Assembly: GCF_011386835.1 (NCBI RefSeq)
Contig: NC_088794.1
Location: 65,922,506-65,986,505, forward strand
Length of the DNA: 64,000 bases
Direction of reading: 5' to 3'
Origin: Chrysemys picta bellii
Lineage: Eukaryota; Chordata; Testudines; Emydidae
This document shows, in pieces, positions 35,947 to 47,914 of this stretch. The position numbers and the translations under genes were made by a program. Below the pieces are notes generated by a model that searched no databases, was not told the DNA's origin, and saw only the letters and a list, made by a program, of their open reading frames with translations. Every line of letters begins with the position of its first letter. Within the stretch, counting starts at the first letter, position 1.

Positions 35947-36207
35947 CAGGGCCGGCTCCAGGCACCAGGCAACCAAGCACATGCTTGGGGCGGCACCTGG
36001 TAAGGGGCGGCCAATCTTGGGGTGGCGGGGGGCAGCGTGGTGCAGCATTCCGCGGGGCGGGGGGGTGCTCCGGCGACGTGGTGCGCCGCGGGGCGTGGCG
36101 CTCGGGGGGGGGGGGTCCGGCGATGCGGCGCTCGGCGGGGGGGGGGCCTCGGCGAGGCAGCACTTTTTTTTGCTGCTTGGGGAAGCAAAAAAGTTAGAGC
36201 CGGCCCT
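35947..36207. mobile_element. GC-rich hAT MITE, 8-bp target duplication
   Basis: The termini cAGGGCCGGCTC and GAGCCGGCCCT are inverted repeats. The flanks atctacag (35939-35946) and atctgcag (36208-36215) form an 8-bp duplication with one change, diagnostic of hAT elements. The inside is extremely GC- and CpG-rich, with G runs near 36059 and 36107 and a T run at about 36165. Open frames on both strands across it are compositional. Confidence 0.85.
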
Positions 36208-36215
36208 ATCTGCAG

Positions 36216-37690
36216 AGTGAGGCTCCAAAACCTGCCTTTTGTATGGTTCCCACTGAGACCTGGAGAATTACATGGTTGCCATTCTGAGCTGTCAATACTA
36301 CACAGCAGTATTTTAGTGACTGAAACGTATTCATTTGGAACTACAGGGGAAATTTATGTAGACAGGATGAAAACTGAGTGGAATTCCTCTTTTACAAAGT
36401 TCTAAGGGGACATCCAAAATCTTCATAAAATTAAGGATTCAGATTATCAGTGTTCTTCTGATTATGCTATAGAAAGTAGGTCAAGCTTCTACAAAGTTAA
36501 GTAGCTCACCAGAGGCAGGGAGGAAGGGGCTTCCAGGAGTAGAGCGAGTTGGTTGACTTTCCCAAGGCTGGTTAGCTCAGCAGAGGACGGCTGTAAAGAG
36601 GTTCAGGCTGGTGGAGCCTCTAAGCTTCACAAGAGCACAGCTTCAGTCTGGCAGAGTTTAGGTTCTTAAGAGTTGTCAGGCGAGAGCTTAAGTCAATTGA
36701 ATGCCTTGGGATTATTGATTAATTTATTGAGTGATCTTTGAATATCCGGAGTTCAGTTAAATGTGGTTGCACTCTACCTGAGTTGTAATTTGATTCCTGG
36801 TCTAGCCTTCCCACTGACATGAGCATTACACTAAGGAAAATTGGGCAACTGTAACCTTTACATAATATAGTCCATATGTCTAGTTATGGAAAGGAAAATA
36901 CTTGTGTGGCCCATAAGATCAGGATTTGCTAATTTATATTCCCAACAGTGTATTCACAGAACCTCATACCGAGCTCCAGAAATATTAATGAATAATGAGG
37001 TGGTGCTGAGATGCATTTGTATCATTGTATTTGAGGAGTTGCTGTTTATAGCCTGCGGGAATAGTTAAATAGAAGTGGAAAGTGTGCATGTTCTTGTGTA
37101 TTTCATAGAAAGGCTCCTCATGTGAGTGAAAGTGTATGTCTGACAAATGATTGCCAAACACAGCATCCACAAATGCATTAATAATCTTTGCTTGTCTTGT
37201 TTCACATTTTGCCTTGCTTCATAGCCCACTAGCTGAGCACTATTCCTTACCACTCACTGACATATTTTGTATTACAATTTATACATTGTGAAATGTTTTC
37301 TATTTCAGAGTCATACCTGACCCAGATAGTTACCCGATGCTTAGTGCAGATTATTATCTGGGAATTTGCACAGCCAAGGGAAAGTTTTAATTTATATTCT
37401 TGACATTTCAGCTGATGCTTATTTTTTGGACAATAAGATTACATTTACTTAGCTCCATTTGTTCACAAGCCTCACACCCACTTGATTCTAATCCTTTTAT
37501 AGCCTGTGTACCACCTTGGCACTAATAGAAAGCTATCTGAGATGTGCACCAGCTTTAGGAGAATTAAGCCTGTATGTTTTATACGTAACAGTGGCAAATA
37601 ACTTGCCTTGTATAGCTAATTTATGGGATGTAACACGGTACAGTCCAAATCATTTCTTACACTTCTGGACTAAAAACCAAACCAAACACC
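36216..37690. other. Gene-free stretch
   Basis: No coding region or named repeat recognised. Short AT-rich frames only. Confidence 0.35.
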
Positions 37691-37694
37691 CCTA

Positions 37695-37768
37695 TGAGCA
37701 CATCCAGTGCTGGCCACTATCAGAGATAGGACACTGGACTATATGGCTATGACAATTCCTATGTTCTC
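37695..37768 (+). mobile_element. CR1 3' end fragment
   Basis: The sequence 'ctggccactatcagagatag' then 'gacactggactatatggct' through 'cctatgttctcttg' is the very 3' end of a CR1 copy. It closely parallels 32135-32209 but is diverged. Confidence 0.6.
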
Positions 37769-37779
37769 TTGCTCAGCTC

Positions 37780-38958
37780 CACTGGGCTATAGCTCAGATA
37801 TATACATCAACTAACAGAGAACCACAGATACCCACCTCACTACTAAAACATGCACAGAAAAGAAGGCCATTCCTATTTGCCACAGAGGGAACGTTTCTTT
37901 CTGACCCCAAATATGACAACCAACCAGTGAATACTCTGTGCAGCCAAGAAGGCACTAAACTAAACGAACACAATTAACTTGTCAACTTGTGCCAGCCAGA
38001 AACCTGGTGAATGGCTCATTCCTCCTGCCCTGAGATCAACCTCATTTAACAACATGCAAACTCACCAGATGAAAGGAGGTAGGAAGGAAGGGGGATCCAT
38101 CCTTGAGGGAGGGAAGCCCATAAGCCCTATTTGCACCTTTTCAATGCCCATCTGTAGAAGGGTTGACTCCCCCTGGTATTCCCCCTCATGGCTGAGCATG
38201 GCCAGCAGTTCTCTCCTCTACTGCCCCCTGCCAACAGTTGCTCAGTTTCTGGGGTGTTCTGCCTCTTCTGAGCCCTTTGGCCAAGTCACATTTAGTCTCA
38301 TCCCATCCAGGCTAAACAAAAAGTACACTAAACTAAACTCAAATGAACAAACTTTTCACCCCTATCCAGGCTCTCCTTTCTGCAGCCTCTTCCCAGGATG
38401 TGCAGGTTTGTTCTCTTGGTTCAGAGCAACATCTCTCAGGCTTTCTCCCTGGAGGCCTGGCTCCATATTCAATAGTCCTCCCCTTTGTGTCAGGTGTTTC
38501 TACACCAATTTTCCCCACAGTCAGTATGGGTATTCAGGCCTCCCCTCTTCTCTGGGCTTAATCCAAGGATGCTGTGGCAAGAAGCTAAGGTCTGCTCCCT
38601 TAAACTCCTTGCTACTTCCCTGGATGTCTTCCTACTTTAGCCTTCCTTTAGGCCCTCTCCTAAAGCTCCTCCCTGGACTTACTATACAGCTGCCTTTCTA
38701 TAGCTTGGTTGGTCCATCTGTTCTACCTACCCTCTCACAATCAGCAAAGAGCTGCAGAATTCTTGTTCTCTCTACAGCCTCCTTCTGTTCCAGAATTCCT
38801 TTCTTTATACTAATTACCTCGCTCCTTCCCAGCTGGTCATTATCTTTAATTAAACCTGGTCTACCCTCCAACAGTAGCCAGGTAGTATAATTGACCTCTC
38901 AGGCCCACATGGATCCTTTCAGTTTCTGTGTGGGGCTGTAAAGGGGCATACCCTTACA
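37780..38958 (-). mobile_element. Probable LTR on minus strand, containing a 303-codon ORF on +
   Basis: The plus-strand right edge ends CCCTTACA at 38958, so on the minus strand the unit opens TGTAAGGG, as an LTR would. The pyrimidine-rich body with 'cagttgctcagtttctggg' resembles minus-strand turtle LTR sequence, in my judgement. The left edge is not defined. The plus-strand frame 37979-38890 (303 codons) is rich in Ser, Pro and Leu with no domain, signal or motif that I recognise. It is probably a chance frame in a T/C-rich strand. Confidence 0.4.
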
Positions 38959-39421
38959 CCGACAGAGAGCGGATTAATGAACTCCTCTGGGCTTGTTTTC
39001 CACCAACCAGATGCACCTGCAAGGCTTGTTCTGCCTGGAAGGGTGGTACCTTAAAAGGGAAAACCTGCTACAGGAAGCGGGTAGTGAGCAGGGGGAAGGC
39101 TGTTCTGCCTCCCTCCCTCGGCTGTTGGGGTGTGGGTGGGTGTGCCTGCGGAGGTGTGTGTGTGAGAGAAAAACCGTGCCAAGACCTGAAGGGGGGGGTC
39201 TGAAGAGGACTTGAGGGGGTCCCTGTGACCCACAGGGATGCATCATCCCTTACAATGGGGCTTTCAAATCAGTCAGTCACAGACTGGCCTGTCATGTGCC
39301 ACAATTTGTGGAGGGTTTTTTCCCCTTTGGAGCCATCCCAGTAGGCCAGCAACATCTACTCTTTGTTAAGACCTGGATGTAGCATTTACTTCAGAATGCA
39401 TATACCAAAAACTGTTTGCAG
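38959..39421. other. Gene-free stretch
   Basis: Short G-rich tracts near 39130 and 39191. The octamer CCCTTACA recurs at 39250-39257, which may mark another LTR edge. Nothing firmer is seen. Confidence 0.3.
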
Positions 39422-39640
39422 TGTTTTTGTAGTCATGTTGGTCCCAGGATATGAGAGAGGCAAGGTGGGTGAAGTAATATCTTTACAGGACCAACTTCAG
39501 CTGATGGAAAAGAAATGCTTTTAAGTTTCTCAGAGCTAGAAAGAAAGACCCAAAGAAGAGCTCTGTGAAGCTCAAAAGCTTGTCCATTCCACCAAAAGAA
39601 GTTGGTCCAATAAAAGATACTATCTTACTCACCTTGCCAA
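39422..39640. mobile_element. Inverted-repeat element related to Penelope-like family, decayed
   Basis: The left arm ('gttggtcccaggatatgag', 'caaggtgggtgaagtaa', 'ggaccaacttc') is mirrored by the right arm ('gaagttggtcc', 'actatcttactcaccttg'). The halves are joined near 39540-39570 by a stretch containing 'gaagagctctgtgaagct'. The architecture matches the inverted dimer at 62632-62834: two copies head to head with the motif at the centre. Here the hammerhead-like core is damaged, with CCAA in the place of CTGA and AAAA in the place of GAAA. Confidence 0.5.
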
Positions 39641-41290
39641 TCAAATATATGGAATGTTTATAAGATCTTGTACAAAGTAAAGGCAGGAACAGTATATTTT
39701 TCCAAAGGTATTTAAGACTAATTAAGATTATACAAGAAAGAGATTTAATTTTCACACTGCAGAGATCATCATAAGAGACATGTGCTGCATTATAAGGGAG
39801 AAAGAGCCACTTATCCCAATTGTGTGGAAAATAAAATGCTTAAAATAATGAACTTCTTATGCTTACAGAAGTAAATCACAATAACAAATTAATCCACTGA
39901 AAGGAAACTTCTGTGCACTAAAGCCAAACATACTGACCTATTAAAAGTTCTGAAAAAATGAGTTGTTGGGCAAAAATTAGTGCGGTGACATGGAACTGAA
40001 GTTAGATAAACATGATACTGCATCACACTGACATCCTATACTGCTGTTACTATGACATTTTTTTAACCTTCTCATCATTTTCTTAAAAGAGAGTGTCACT
40101 GTTTTCTAATGGCTAGATTATGACTTGGCCTACACATGAGGGGGAGTAAGAATGCCTATGTGTGGACTCCCTTGACCTTGAATCTGGGTATGCAGGCACA
40201 GTGTGGTCCATCTAATCGCTGCCTCAAAAGCTGGAGCGCAGGAAGTAGGTGGAGTCTTGTCCAGTTGACTTGATGCAAGAGGTTGCAGGGACAAGCCAGC
40301 ATCAGATTAATGCTTCCAGGAGATAGGGAGACAACTGTGCCTCAGAGAGATGCTCTGAGTGACTGTATCTCCTAGAGCTATTTCTGGGGTGGTGTGGCTT
40401 GTGCAGCATCTTTAGTCGAGGCCTAGGGCACTTAAAGTAATGTTTTGCCAGATAAAAAACCCTATGTCTATTCCAAAAAAGATGGCAGGTTGGCCTAGAG
40501 GAGAGATTGATTATGGCACATGCAGTCCAGTCTCTATTTCATTTCATGTAATTAATGTCCGATGGTCTTGGAAATGTTTTTGCAGCTAGGTCAGAGGGTG
40601 AAACAATGAGATTTTATTAGTTTAAATTTGCACAGTTGCAACAAGAAAGAAGTTAAATGGTTAAAGTAAAATATTTTGTTTGATTTTATGAGCTGTTTAA
40701 CAAAAAAATTGTCTTTTCAGAAAACACAAGTGGATGAAATTGGAACAGTCATGCAGAAACGTTCACGGGATTCAGCCCGTTGAAATTAAGTGAATGTCTG
40801 ACTAGAACTGCAGCCTTGAAATCCATTTCTTTTTTTTTTAATGATGTTTCTTCTATTCTGTTTCTTCTACTGCACTCTTCACCATACTGTCTGAGCACCT
40901 AGAACACTCATCTCTTCACCCCTTTCCTCTCAGCATCTGGATTTCTAGAACGATGGTCTTTTTTGTTAAACTGTTGGAAAAAAATCAATCAAACCATTTT
41001 AAATTTAAACTGCATACATCCTTTCTTGTGGTAACTTCAAATCTAAACTGATCAAATCTAATTCCATGCTTGCCCTTCGTTTCTTTCATCATCTGTCCAG
41101 AATGGACAGGTGCTAAAAAAGACCAATACACATCAATTTTGTCTTCAGGTCAGCCCCATCTCATCACGTCTGACATGAAACGAAATGATTGTCAACAACA
41201 AACATAAGGCAAATGTTTCAGTAAAAAAGTCACATAAATCCCAAAGGACTCATTCTTTGCTGTGACTTAAAATTCTGGGGCCCAAATCTG
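39641..41290. other. Gene-free stretch
   Basis: No coding region or named repeat recognised. Confidence 0.35.
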
Positions 41291-41294
41291 CAAA

Positions 41295-41490
41295 CCTGGA
41301 GTGCCTTAGTTCCCTATCAGTAAAACCGGGATACAAATACATATTTCCTCCTGCTTGTTGTCTATCTTGTCTATTTAGACTGTAAGCTCTTTGGGGCAGA
41401 GATTGTTACTTACTATTTGTATGTTCAGCAGCTAGCACAATGGGGCCCTATACTCAGATGAGGCCTCTAAGTGCTATATAATGAGTACTC
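41295..41490 (+). mobile_element. MIR-like SINE, 3' half
   Basis: A 'gccttagttccctatcagt' stretch, then 'gactgtaagctctttgggg', then 'cagctagcacaatggggcc' follow the order of the core and tail of the sauropsid MIR-like SINE. The tRNA-like head is missing or unrecognisable. Confidence 0.6.
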
Positions 41491-42800
41491 CCATTTGACT
41501 GCATGAGATGATGAATCATCTAGCAAGGACTACTTGCATGAGTATGCATTTCAGAAAGCACTAAGTAATTTCTATTAACAATTACTGAAATCAAACCAAC
41601 TGATATTGTGTGGGAGGAGAGAGGAACATTTACAGCTCTGACAGCTCAGTAGTATTAATGTTACAGTTGTATTATAAATCAAACTTTTTATGTGAAATAT
41701 TTTTTCTCTTTTCTATGACGGTTTTGTTTATGTTTTCCTCCTGTCATAAAAAGCAACATTTACCAATGACATCTCTTGTATGTTCCCTTTACAGTATCCA
41801 GCAGAACTTGACTGATCAGGGGATAAACAATGGGAATCAAATCCAGGCACTAAGTAACTGGTTCTAATCTAGCTTTGGTCAATAGTGACAAAAAGTTGTT
41901 CCCATCTCATAGAGAATATCAGTGTCAAATGTGTTGGTGGTTTCTGTCCAATTTCTAGTGGACACTAGTCTCATTTCACAAAACCCATCACCTTTGCAAA
42001 CTTTATTTTTAATTGCAGCAGAGAGGCCAAAGACTGAATAGGAATGGAAACTGATCTATCCTGTTACCTCTAGGTATGGTTTCTCAAGGCTAGGATTGAG
42101 ACAACATTATGGGAGAGATGACATTGCTTCTGCCCTGCATATATCATATTCAGCACCGGCCATGAACACTAAATTCCCTAATTTTTTATATATATACATA
42201 TAAAAGAAGACACACCCACATATATATATATATATATGACTAATCACTGGCATAGTTTTCTCAGTTAGTTAGAACTAAACTGGAATATTTGAATTAGCTT
42301 ATACTATATTATTATACTAAGAAATCTCCCCAGCTAGTTAACTTCCTTTCTGGCAGGCATTAACTTATTTTGGAAACCAAACCAGAATCAACAACCAATC
42401 AAAGTATTGTACAAAATTTTGATAGAAATTGCCAGAATGCTGTATACGTTTTTTTTTTTTTTTTTTTAGAGACAATGTTGCTGCTTTTATTGTCGCCATT
42501 ATCATGAGATTCTTGCATTATAGTGTTTACCAGGACATTCTATGTAATGGATTTTTGTCATATAACAAATAACGTATTCATAGTTGATTGTCTAGTGGTA
42601 GGACCTGCAATTACTAACAAGAGAACTATAATAATGTTCTGATGAACTTTGAAGTAATAGGAGAAAGCAAAAATAAATGACAGTTTGCCTTCAACTAGCA
42701 GTGAGAGGATGTGAAGTGAAGGGACATGGGTGAATTTATTTGACTTAAAATCATATTATGGAATATATCTGCAATAGGAATACTCCTAAAAATGATGATT
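41491..42800. other. Gene-free AT-rich stretch with simple repeats
   Basis: It contains AT dinucleotide tracts at 42184-42238 and a T19 run at 42449-42467. No exon recognised. Confidence 0.4.
42184..42238. repeat. (TA)n simple repeat, interrupted
   Basis: Two TA/AT tracts separated by a short 'aaagaagacacacccaca' spacer. Confidence 0.85.
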
Positions 42801-43736
42801 TTTTTTGTTAAAGTATGTGTACAATGACTAGCACAGGGTTTCCCCGATCCTTGATAGTCATAACTATCATCATGGAGATAAGATAGCATATACTTGCTCA
42901 TTCACTTGCTGCTTGTTGCACCCTGTCCTCTAGCCACAGTAACTCCCATTTTTAAAAGTGACTTTTGAAAAGGTGACTAAAGATCCAAAAGTCACCAAGG
43001 TATTTTTGAAAAATGTTCTTTTCGGTCAATTACTTTTCCATTTCAGTGTTTCCAAAATGAAACATTGCGGAATTTCAGTTGCATGAAAAAATTCAGGTTT
43101 GGGGGGTTTTGTCTCAATTTGGGATGAAACAAATCCAGAGCTCAACATTTTTCACAGAATTGAAATTCTGTTTCCTGGCCAGCTCTAGTTATTTGTATTG
43201 GAGTGGCACCTAGGGGGTAGGCACTGAACAAACACATAACAGAAAGAAAGTCCCTGCCTAGAAGAGCTTATAATCAAATGGGAACTACACAGAAAACAGA
43301 GCTGGAATGGAAGAAGGTGGATGGAGGAAGCATTGGCTAGATTTACTTGGAAAGTATCCATATGCAAATAATGTAATTAGCTCTGGAAGGTAGTGAGTAG
43401 GACTTAGCTGGGTTCACAATAACATTTTCACTGTACTGCGGTTAAGACTTTGATGCTGTTCCAGGGAAACAGCCTGTGAGTATAGACACTGCTTCCTCTT
43501 CTCCACCTTATGCTGGGAACCAGTGACAGTATTTCTTCTCCCACTCAGATTCCCTTCCAAGATATGCCTCCTGCTCCTGCCTAACAAGGTGTTTCGGGCA
43601 TAGAGCATGAATAGGTCTGCAGGCCTATTTTTAGCATTGAAGTGAACCCTCTCGTCACCCAATAGATGCAGGCTGGAGAAACTTGGGAGAAAATTTGCTT
43701 TGCTCATTGCAGCTTGAAAATGAAGATGACCGTTCG
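42801..43736. repeat. Local direct duplication, copy A
   Basis: This aligns with 46957-47914 in the same orientation, offset 4156 bases through most of its right half. Shared content includes the tail of a MIR-like SINE at the left edge, a second SINE-tail fragment on - at about 43190-43275 and a highly conserved block at 43491-43672. Copy A starts inside the SINE tail whose upstream part is present only at copy B, so A is probably the derived copy. Confidence 0.88.
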
Positions 43737-46700
43737 CTCTCTCTTTGTGTTTGTATCAGAGGAGATAATAAGTAGAGGGTAAGGTGAATGGAAAGGACTG
43801 GAGTTAGGCAGGGCATGTAACTGTTTTGGAATCTCAGATCCAAATGTCAATGCTTGGGCCTATCTCCAGGTTTTGCACAATCAGAATTTGAAAATATTGA
43901 TAGGTTAGTGTTCATAGGGCCTAATTCAAAGCCCTGTGAAGTCAAAAGAAGACTTTCCATTGACTTGGACAGGCTCTAGATCTTGCCCATAATGAGCTAG
44001 TAATTCATCACGTGTTACTTTCTTCTTGCAGATACCTAGTTCAAGAACTATTTCGGAATAAGTCAGATCAATATAAAATGTTTTGCTATAGGCATGATTT
44101 CAGAGAGAAAACAATAAGAGAAGTGACCCTTTGAACTTAACCAGACACTTCAAAACATTGATCTTTAAAAGGATTGTAACACGGATTTCAGTAGTGGAAG
44201 CTATTATTTGCTGCAGGTGGAGTAAAACAATGAAGTCAAAGAAGGCAAGACAGACAGAGATTAACTTGAAAATAATCACTCTGTACACACACTAAGGATT
44301 TTGGAATGTTCAAAGATAGCTCAGGAATGTTTTACGCTTTGGATGCCACTGCATCAGTAAAACCGGTGGGAGTGCAGTGGGGGCTCTGTCCCTGTAAACT
44401 CGCACATGTGTGTGGTGGGAGGGATGGAGGCAAGAGGAGGACCATGAGAGACTGGAGCAGCTGCTGTGGTGCCCAGAATAGGGCCGGGGAATAGGTAGGA
44501 ATCTCGGGGCCTCCTTCTGCCGGGTGCCCACTGCTGAGTCTCTGTAGCTTCCCTTGCTCCCCCTCCTATCTCCCTGCCCCCCATTCACAGCGAGTTTCTG
44601 CCCCCCCACATCAGATGCTACTCGTTATATACACATAACATCTATCTCTAAGATATAGAGTCCCTTATCTTTAAAAACTAGATTTGCCTCTGTGAACTTC
44701 TTTGGCACTGGTCCAGTAACTAAAAAAACATATAGGACCAAATTGTGATGGCTTTATTTAGGGAGGATTTAAATGGGACTTAAAAGCAGCATAGACATTT
44801 ACTAAGTGAATTTCACCATGTTTGAGCTGTGTTGTTTAGCTGTGATTAGTCAAATGTATTACTTTGAAAGTCACTGTGAACATTTGTGCCAAAAAAACCC
44901 CAAACACTCAACCGCACAAATATTTGTAGGAAGCAAACCCCAAAAAGGGCGAAAGCTCGTGCTAAAGCAAATTCATTGGAAATTGAAGTGAATATTCCTG
45001 GCTTCTTTTTTTTAAAGCATTTGCCTACAACTTGTTTTGATTGAACTGTCCATTCTTGGAAAGACTCACAGTGCATAGCCAACAAATAGACACATCTGTG
45101 GCTCTGCAGATATACCATACTGACTACAGTTATGCAAATAGCAGTTTTTGGTTCACTGGCCAAGTCAAAAAGAAATAAATACAAAAAATTGTTTCAGGTC
45201 AGCATGAAACTAACACTTGTTGAATTTTCTGGCTAACTGAAAAGCCAAAAATCAAATTAATTTTGAGTCGAACAAAACACTTTTTAAACCTGAAATTAAA
45301 CATTTCATGTAATTTTTTAAAGCTTTTAAAAATAAAATAAAATTTAGGAAATTTTCTAAACAAACAGTCCTTTCAAATTGAAAAATTGAGTGATTTAAAA
45401 AAACAAAACAAAACAGGTATTCTCTGGATCTGAAAAAGTGGTTGGCAACTGGGGGACTTATTCCTGAAGGTAGAAATATTGCTAAAATATTGACTGTTAT
45501 CTTTTTGAGGATGAAATAGAAAAAAAGTGTTACTCATTATGTATACATCTGTATAACAGGGTGATGCATACAGTTGTCTGAAGTAAATACTTTTTACTTA
45601 AAAAGGGGATTAAACAATATATTTAATGTCTGATTTTCTCCCTTACACATCTTTCTACTGTGATTGGAAATGTGATTCCACTGAATGCATTTAGTCTGAC
45701 CCACGTTATTCCTGCTACATAAACATATTTTCTTTCTTCCAGATGTTTCATGATTATGTTCTGTATGTGCAAATAAGTACAGATCGAATGTTTCATCGAT
45801 GCTTCGGTGATGGGTTTGTCCCACAACAACTAACTCTCCATTTTCAGAATTCAAAGTTGTTGAAATGGACACAAGTTTTGTTTCCAGCACTAGCAAACAT
45901 CACCACTGCTTACTGTCTTCAATGGGTCACTTTTTTCACTTCTTTCACTTGTGATATAAACACCATCATTGCTGTGTCACCTTTAAAAGGTGGCAGAGTT
46001 CTCACATGCCATATGAAGCCTTCCCAAGTCTATGTAATAAACTTTCTGAAGAAGAAACACTCTCAGAGTCCCTGGCACCATCAGGGAGCTGTGGCTGTAA
46101 ATATAAATAAATAGGTTCCATAATACTTGGCCTTGTGGTACCCTGACTAATATGATGTGTAAATCAGATTTTATCTTGATTGAATTACAGGAGACATGTA
46201 ATGATGATCTTGCCTTCAAAATATGCTAATTTGATATTCCACACATGGAAAAACCTCACACACCTTGAGTTATCCTCTGACCCTGAGCCTCACACATTTG
46301 TTTCCTTTCATATCTTGTAATTGGGCAGTATCCATCACACAGAATATTGTCAAACATCATTCAGAAGGTTATTAATCAATAGATAGAAAACACAACAAAA
46401 TTAGCATCGAAAGAGTAGACAGATTAAGTCTCCTTCATGATCTGAGGACACATGTAAATACAGAGCCATTGTAAAAATATCACATACCAGAGTCAACATT
46501 ATTAATAAAAAATTTATGCTGATTACAATTCAGTGCTGCAAAAATGAAATACATAATTGCCAGTTTCACAACAAATGTTATACAGATCTGCTGTGGCTCG
46601 ACCCACCATTGCTTCAAGTCTCTCCCCAATACATAGTTATGAGTCCATGTGGCCTTCAAAACCTAGCCCTTGACTCAGAGAAGTGCTGACAAATCATTGA

Positions 46701-46860
46701 CAATTGAAAATAATGTATTAAAAACAATAACAGATACACAGTCCTAACAGATAAATTATTCTGTATTAAATCTCTCATTAAAACCCACCTATTCCATATG
46801 CCTAGAAAACGTAATGGTTATGCAGCTGGTATGCTGTGACTATTGCTATTACAGCTGTCA
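43737..46860. other. Gene-free stretch between duplication copies
   Basis: AT-rich. A 123-codon + frame at 45743-46114 begins directly after a pyrimidine tract and cag ('ttttctttcttccag'), a good acceptor-like signal, and contains several CpGs. A 100-codon frame overlaps on -. Neither resembles a known protein, so I do not call a gene. Confidence 0.35.
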
Positions 46861-46864
46861 TAAC

Positions 46865-46990
46865 TGCCTTACAGCCTTGGGCTCCCCTCTCTGTTATATC
46901 TGCCTGTTGTCTCATGTCTTATGTTTAGATTGTAAGCTCTCTGGGACAGGGGATGTCTTTTTGTTACAGTGTGTGTTCAATGACTAGCAC
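46865..46990 (+). mobile_element. MIR-like SINE 3' tail
   Basis: It contains 'gattgtaagctctctggga' and 'caatgactagcacagtg', the tail motifs also seen at 41383-41445. Its right part is shared with duplication copy A. Confidence 0.55.
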
Positions 46991-47914
46991 AGTGTTTCCC
47001 TGATCCTTGATAGTCATCACTATCATCAGGGAGATAAGATAATATATACCTGCTCATTCACTTGCTGCTTGCTGCACCCTGTCCTCTATCCACAGTAACT
47101 CCCGTTTTTAAAAGTGACTTTTGAAAAGGAGACTAAAGATCCAAAAGTCACCAAGATGTTTTTGAAAATGTTCTTCTGGGTCAATGGCTTTTCCATTTCA
47201 GTGTTTCCAAAATGAAACAATGCAGAATTTCAGTTTCATGAAAGATTTCAGGTTTGGGGGGTTTTGTCTCAATTTGGGATGAAACAATTTCAAAGTTCAG
47301 TATGTTTCACAGAACTGAAATTCTGTTTCCTGGCCAGCTCTAGTTATTTGTATTGGAGTGGCACCTGGGGGTAAGCACTGAACACACACATAACAGAAAG
47401 AAAATCCCTGCCTTGAAGAGCTTACAATCAAATTGGAACTATATGGAAAATAGAGCTGGAATGGAACCAGGTGGATAGAGGACACATGGGCTGGATTTGT
47501 TTTACTTGGAAACATCCATGTGTAAATTATGTAATTAGCTCTGGAAGGTAGTGAGTAGGACTTAGCTGGGTTCACAATAACATTTTCACTATACTGCAGT
47601 TCAGACTTCGATGCTGTTCCAGGGAAACAGCCTAAGTATAGAAATTGCTTCCTCTTCTCCACCTTATGCTGGGAACCAGTGGCAGTATTTCTTCTCCCAC
47701 TCAGATTCCCTTCCAAGATATGCCTCCTGCTCCTGCCTAACAAGGTGTTTCGGGCATAGAGCATGAATAGGTCTGCAGGCCTATTTTCAGCATTGAAGTG
47801 AACCCTCTCGTCACCCAATAGATGCAGGTTTCTTTGTCTGGCCACTGGAGAAACTTGGAAGAAAATGGAACTTGCTTTGCTTATTGCAGCTTGAAAACAA
47901 AGATGACTGTTTTG
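46957..47914. repeat. Local direct duplication, copy B
   Basis: Partner of 42801-43736. It has 16 extra bases after 47828 ('tttctttgtctggcca') and a 4-base insertion near 47500 relative to A. It contains a 182-codon minus-strand frame (47845-47297) spanning the conserved block; copy A has only 97 codons of it, with different ends. No known protein is recognised in either. Confidence 0.88.

Noticed and set aside
35712..36405. Frames of 118-161 codons on both strands, Gly/Ala/Pro-rich
   Set aside because: They span a CpG-rich hAT MITE and its flank. Biased composition explains the lack of stops.
47297..47845. 182-codon minus-strand frame in duplication copy B as a gene
   Set aside because: The frame is not preserved in copy A (16-base indel and other gaps), differences in the conserved block are non-synonymous, and no homology is recognised. 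Kept only as a finding.
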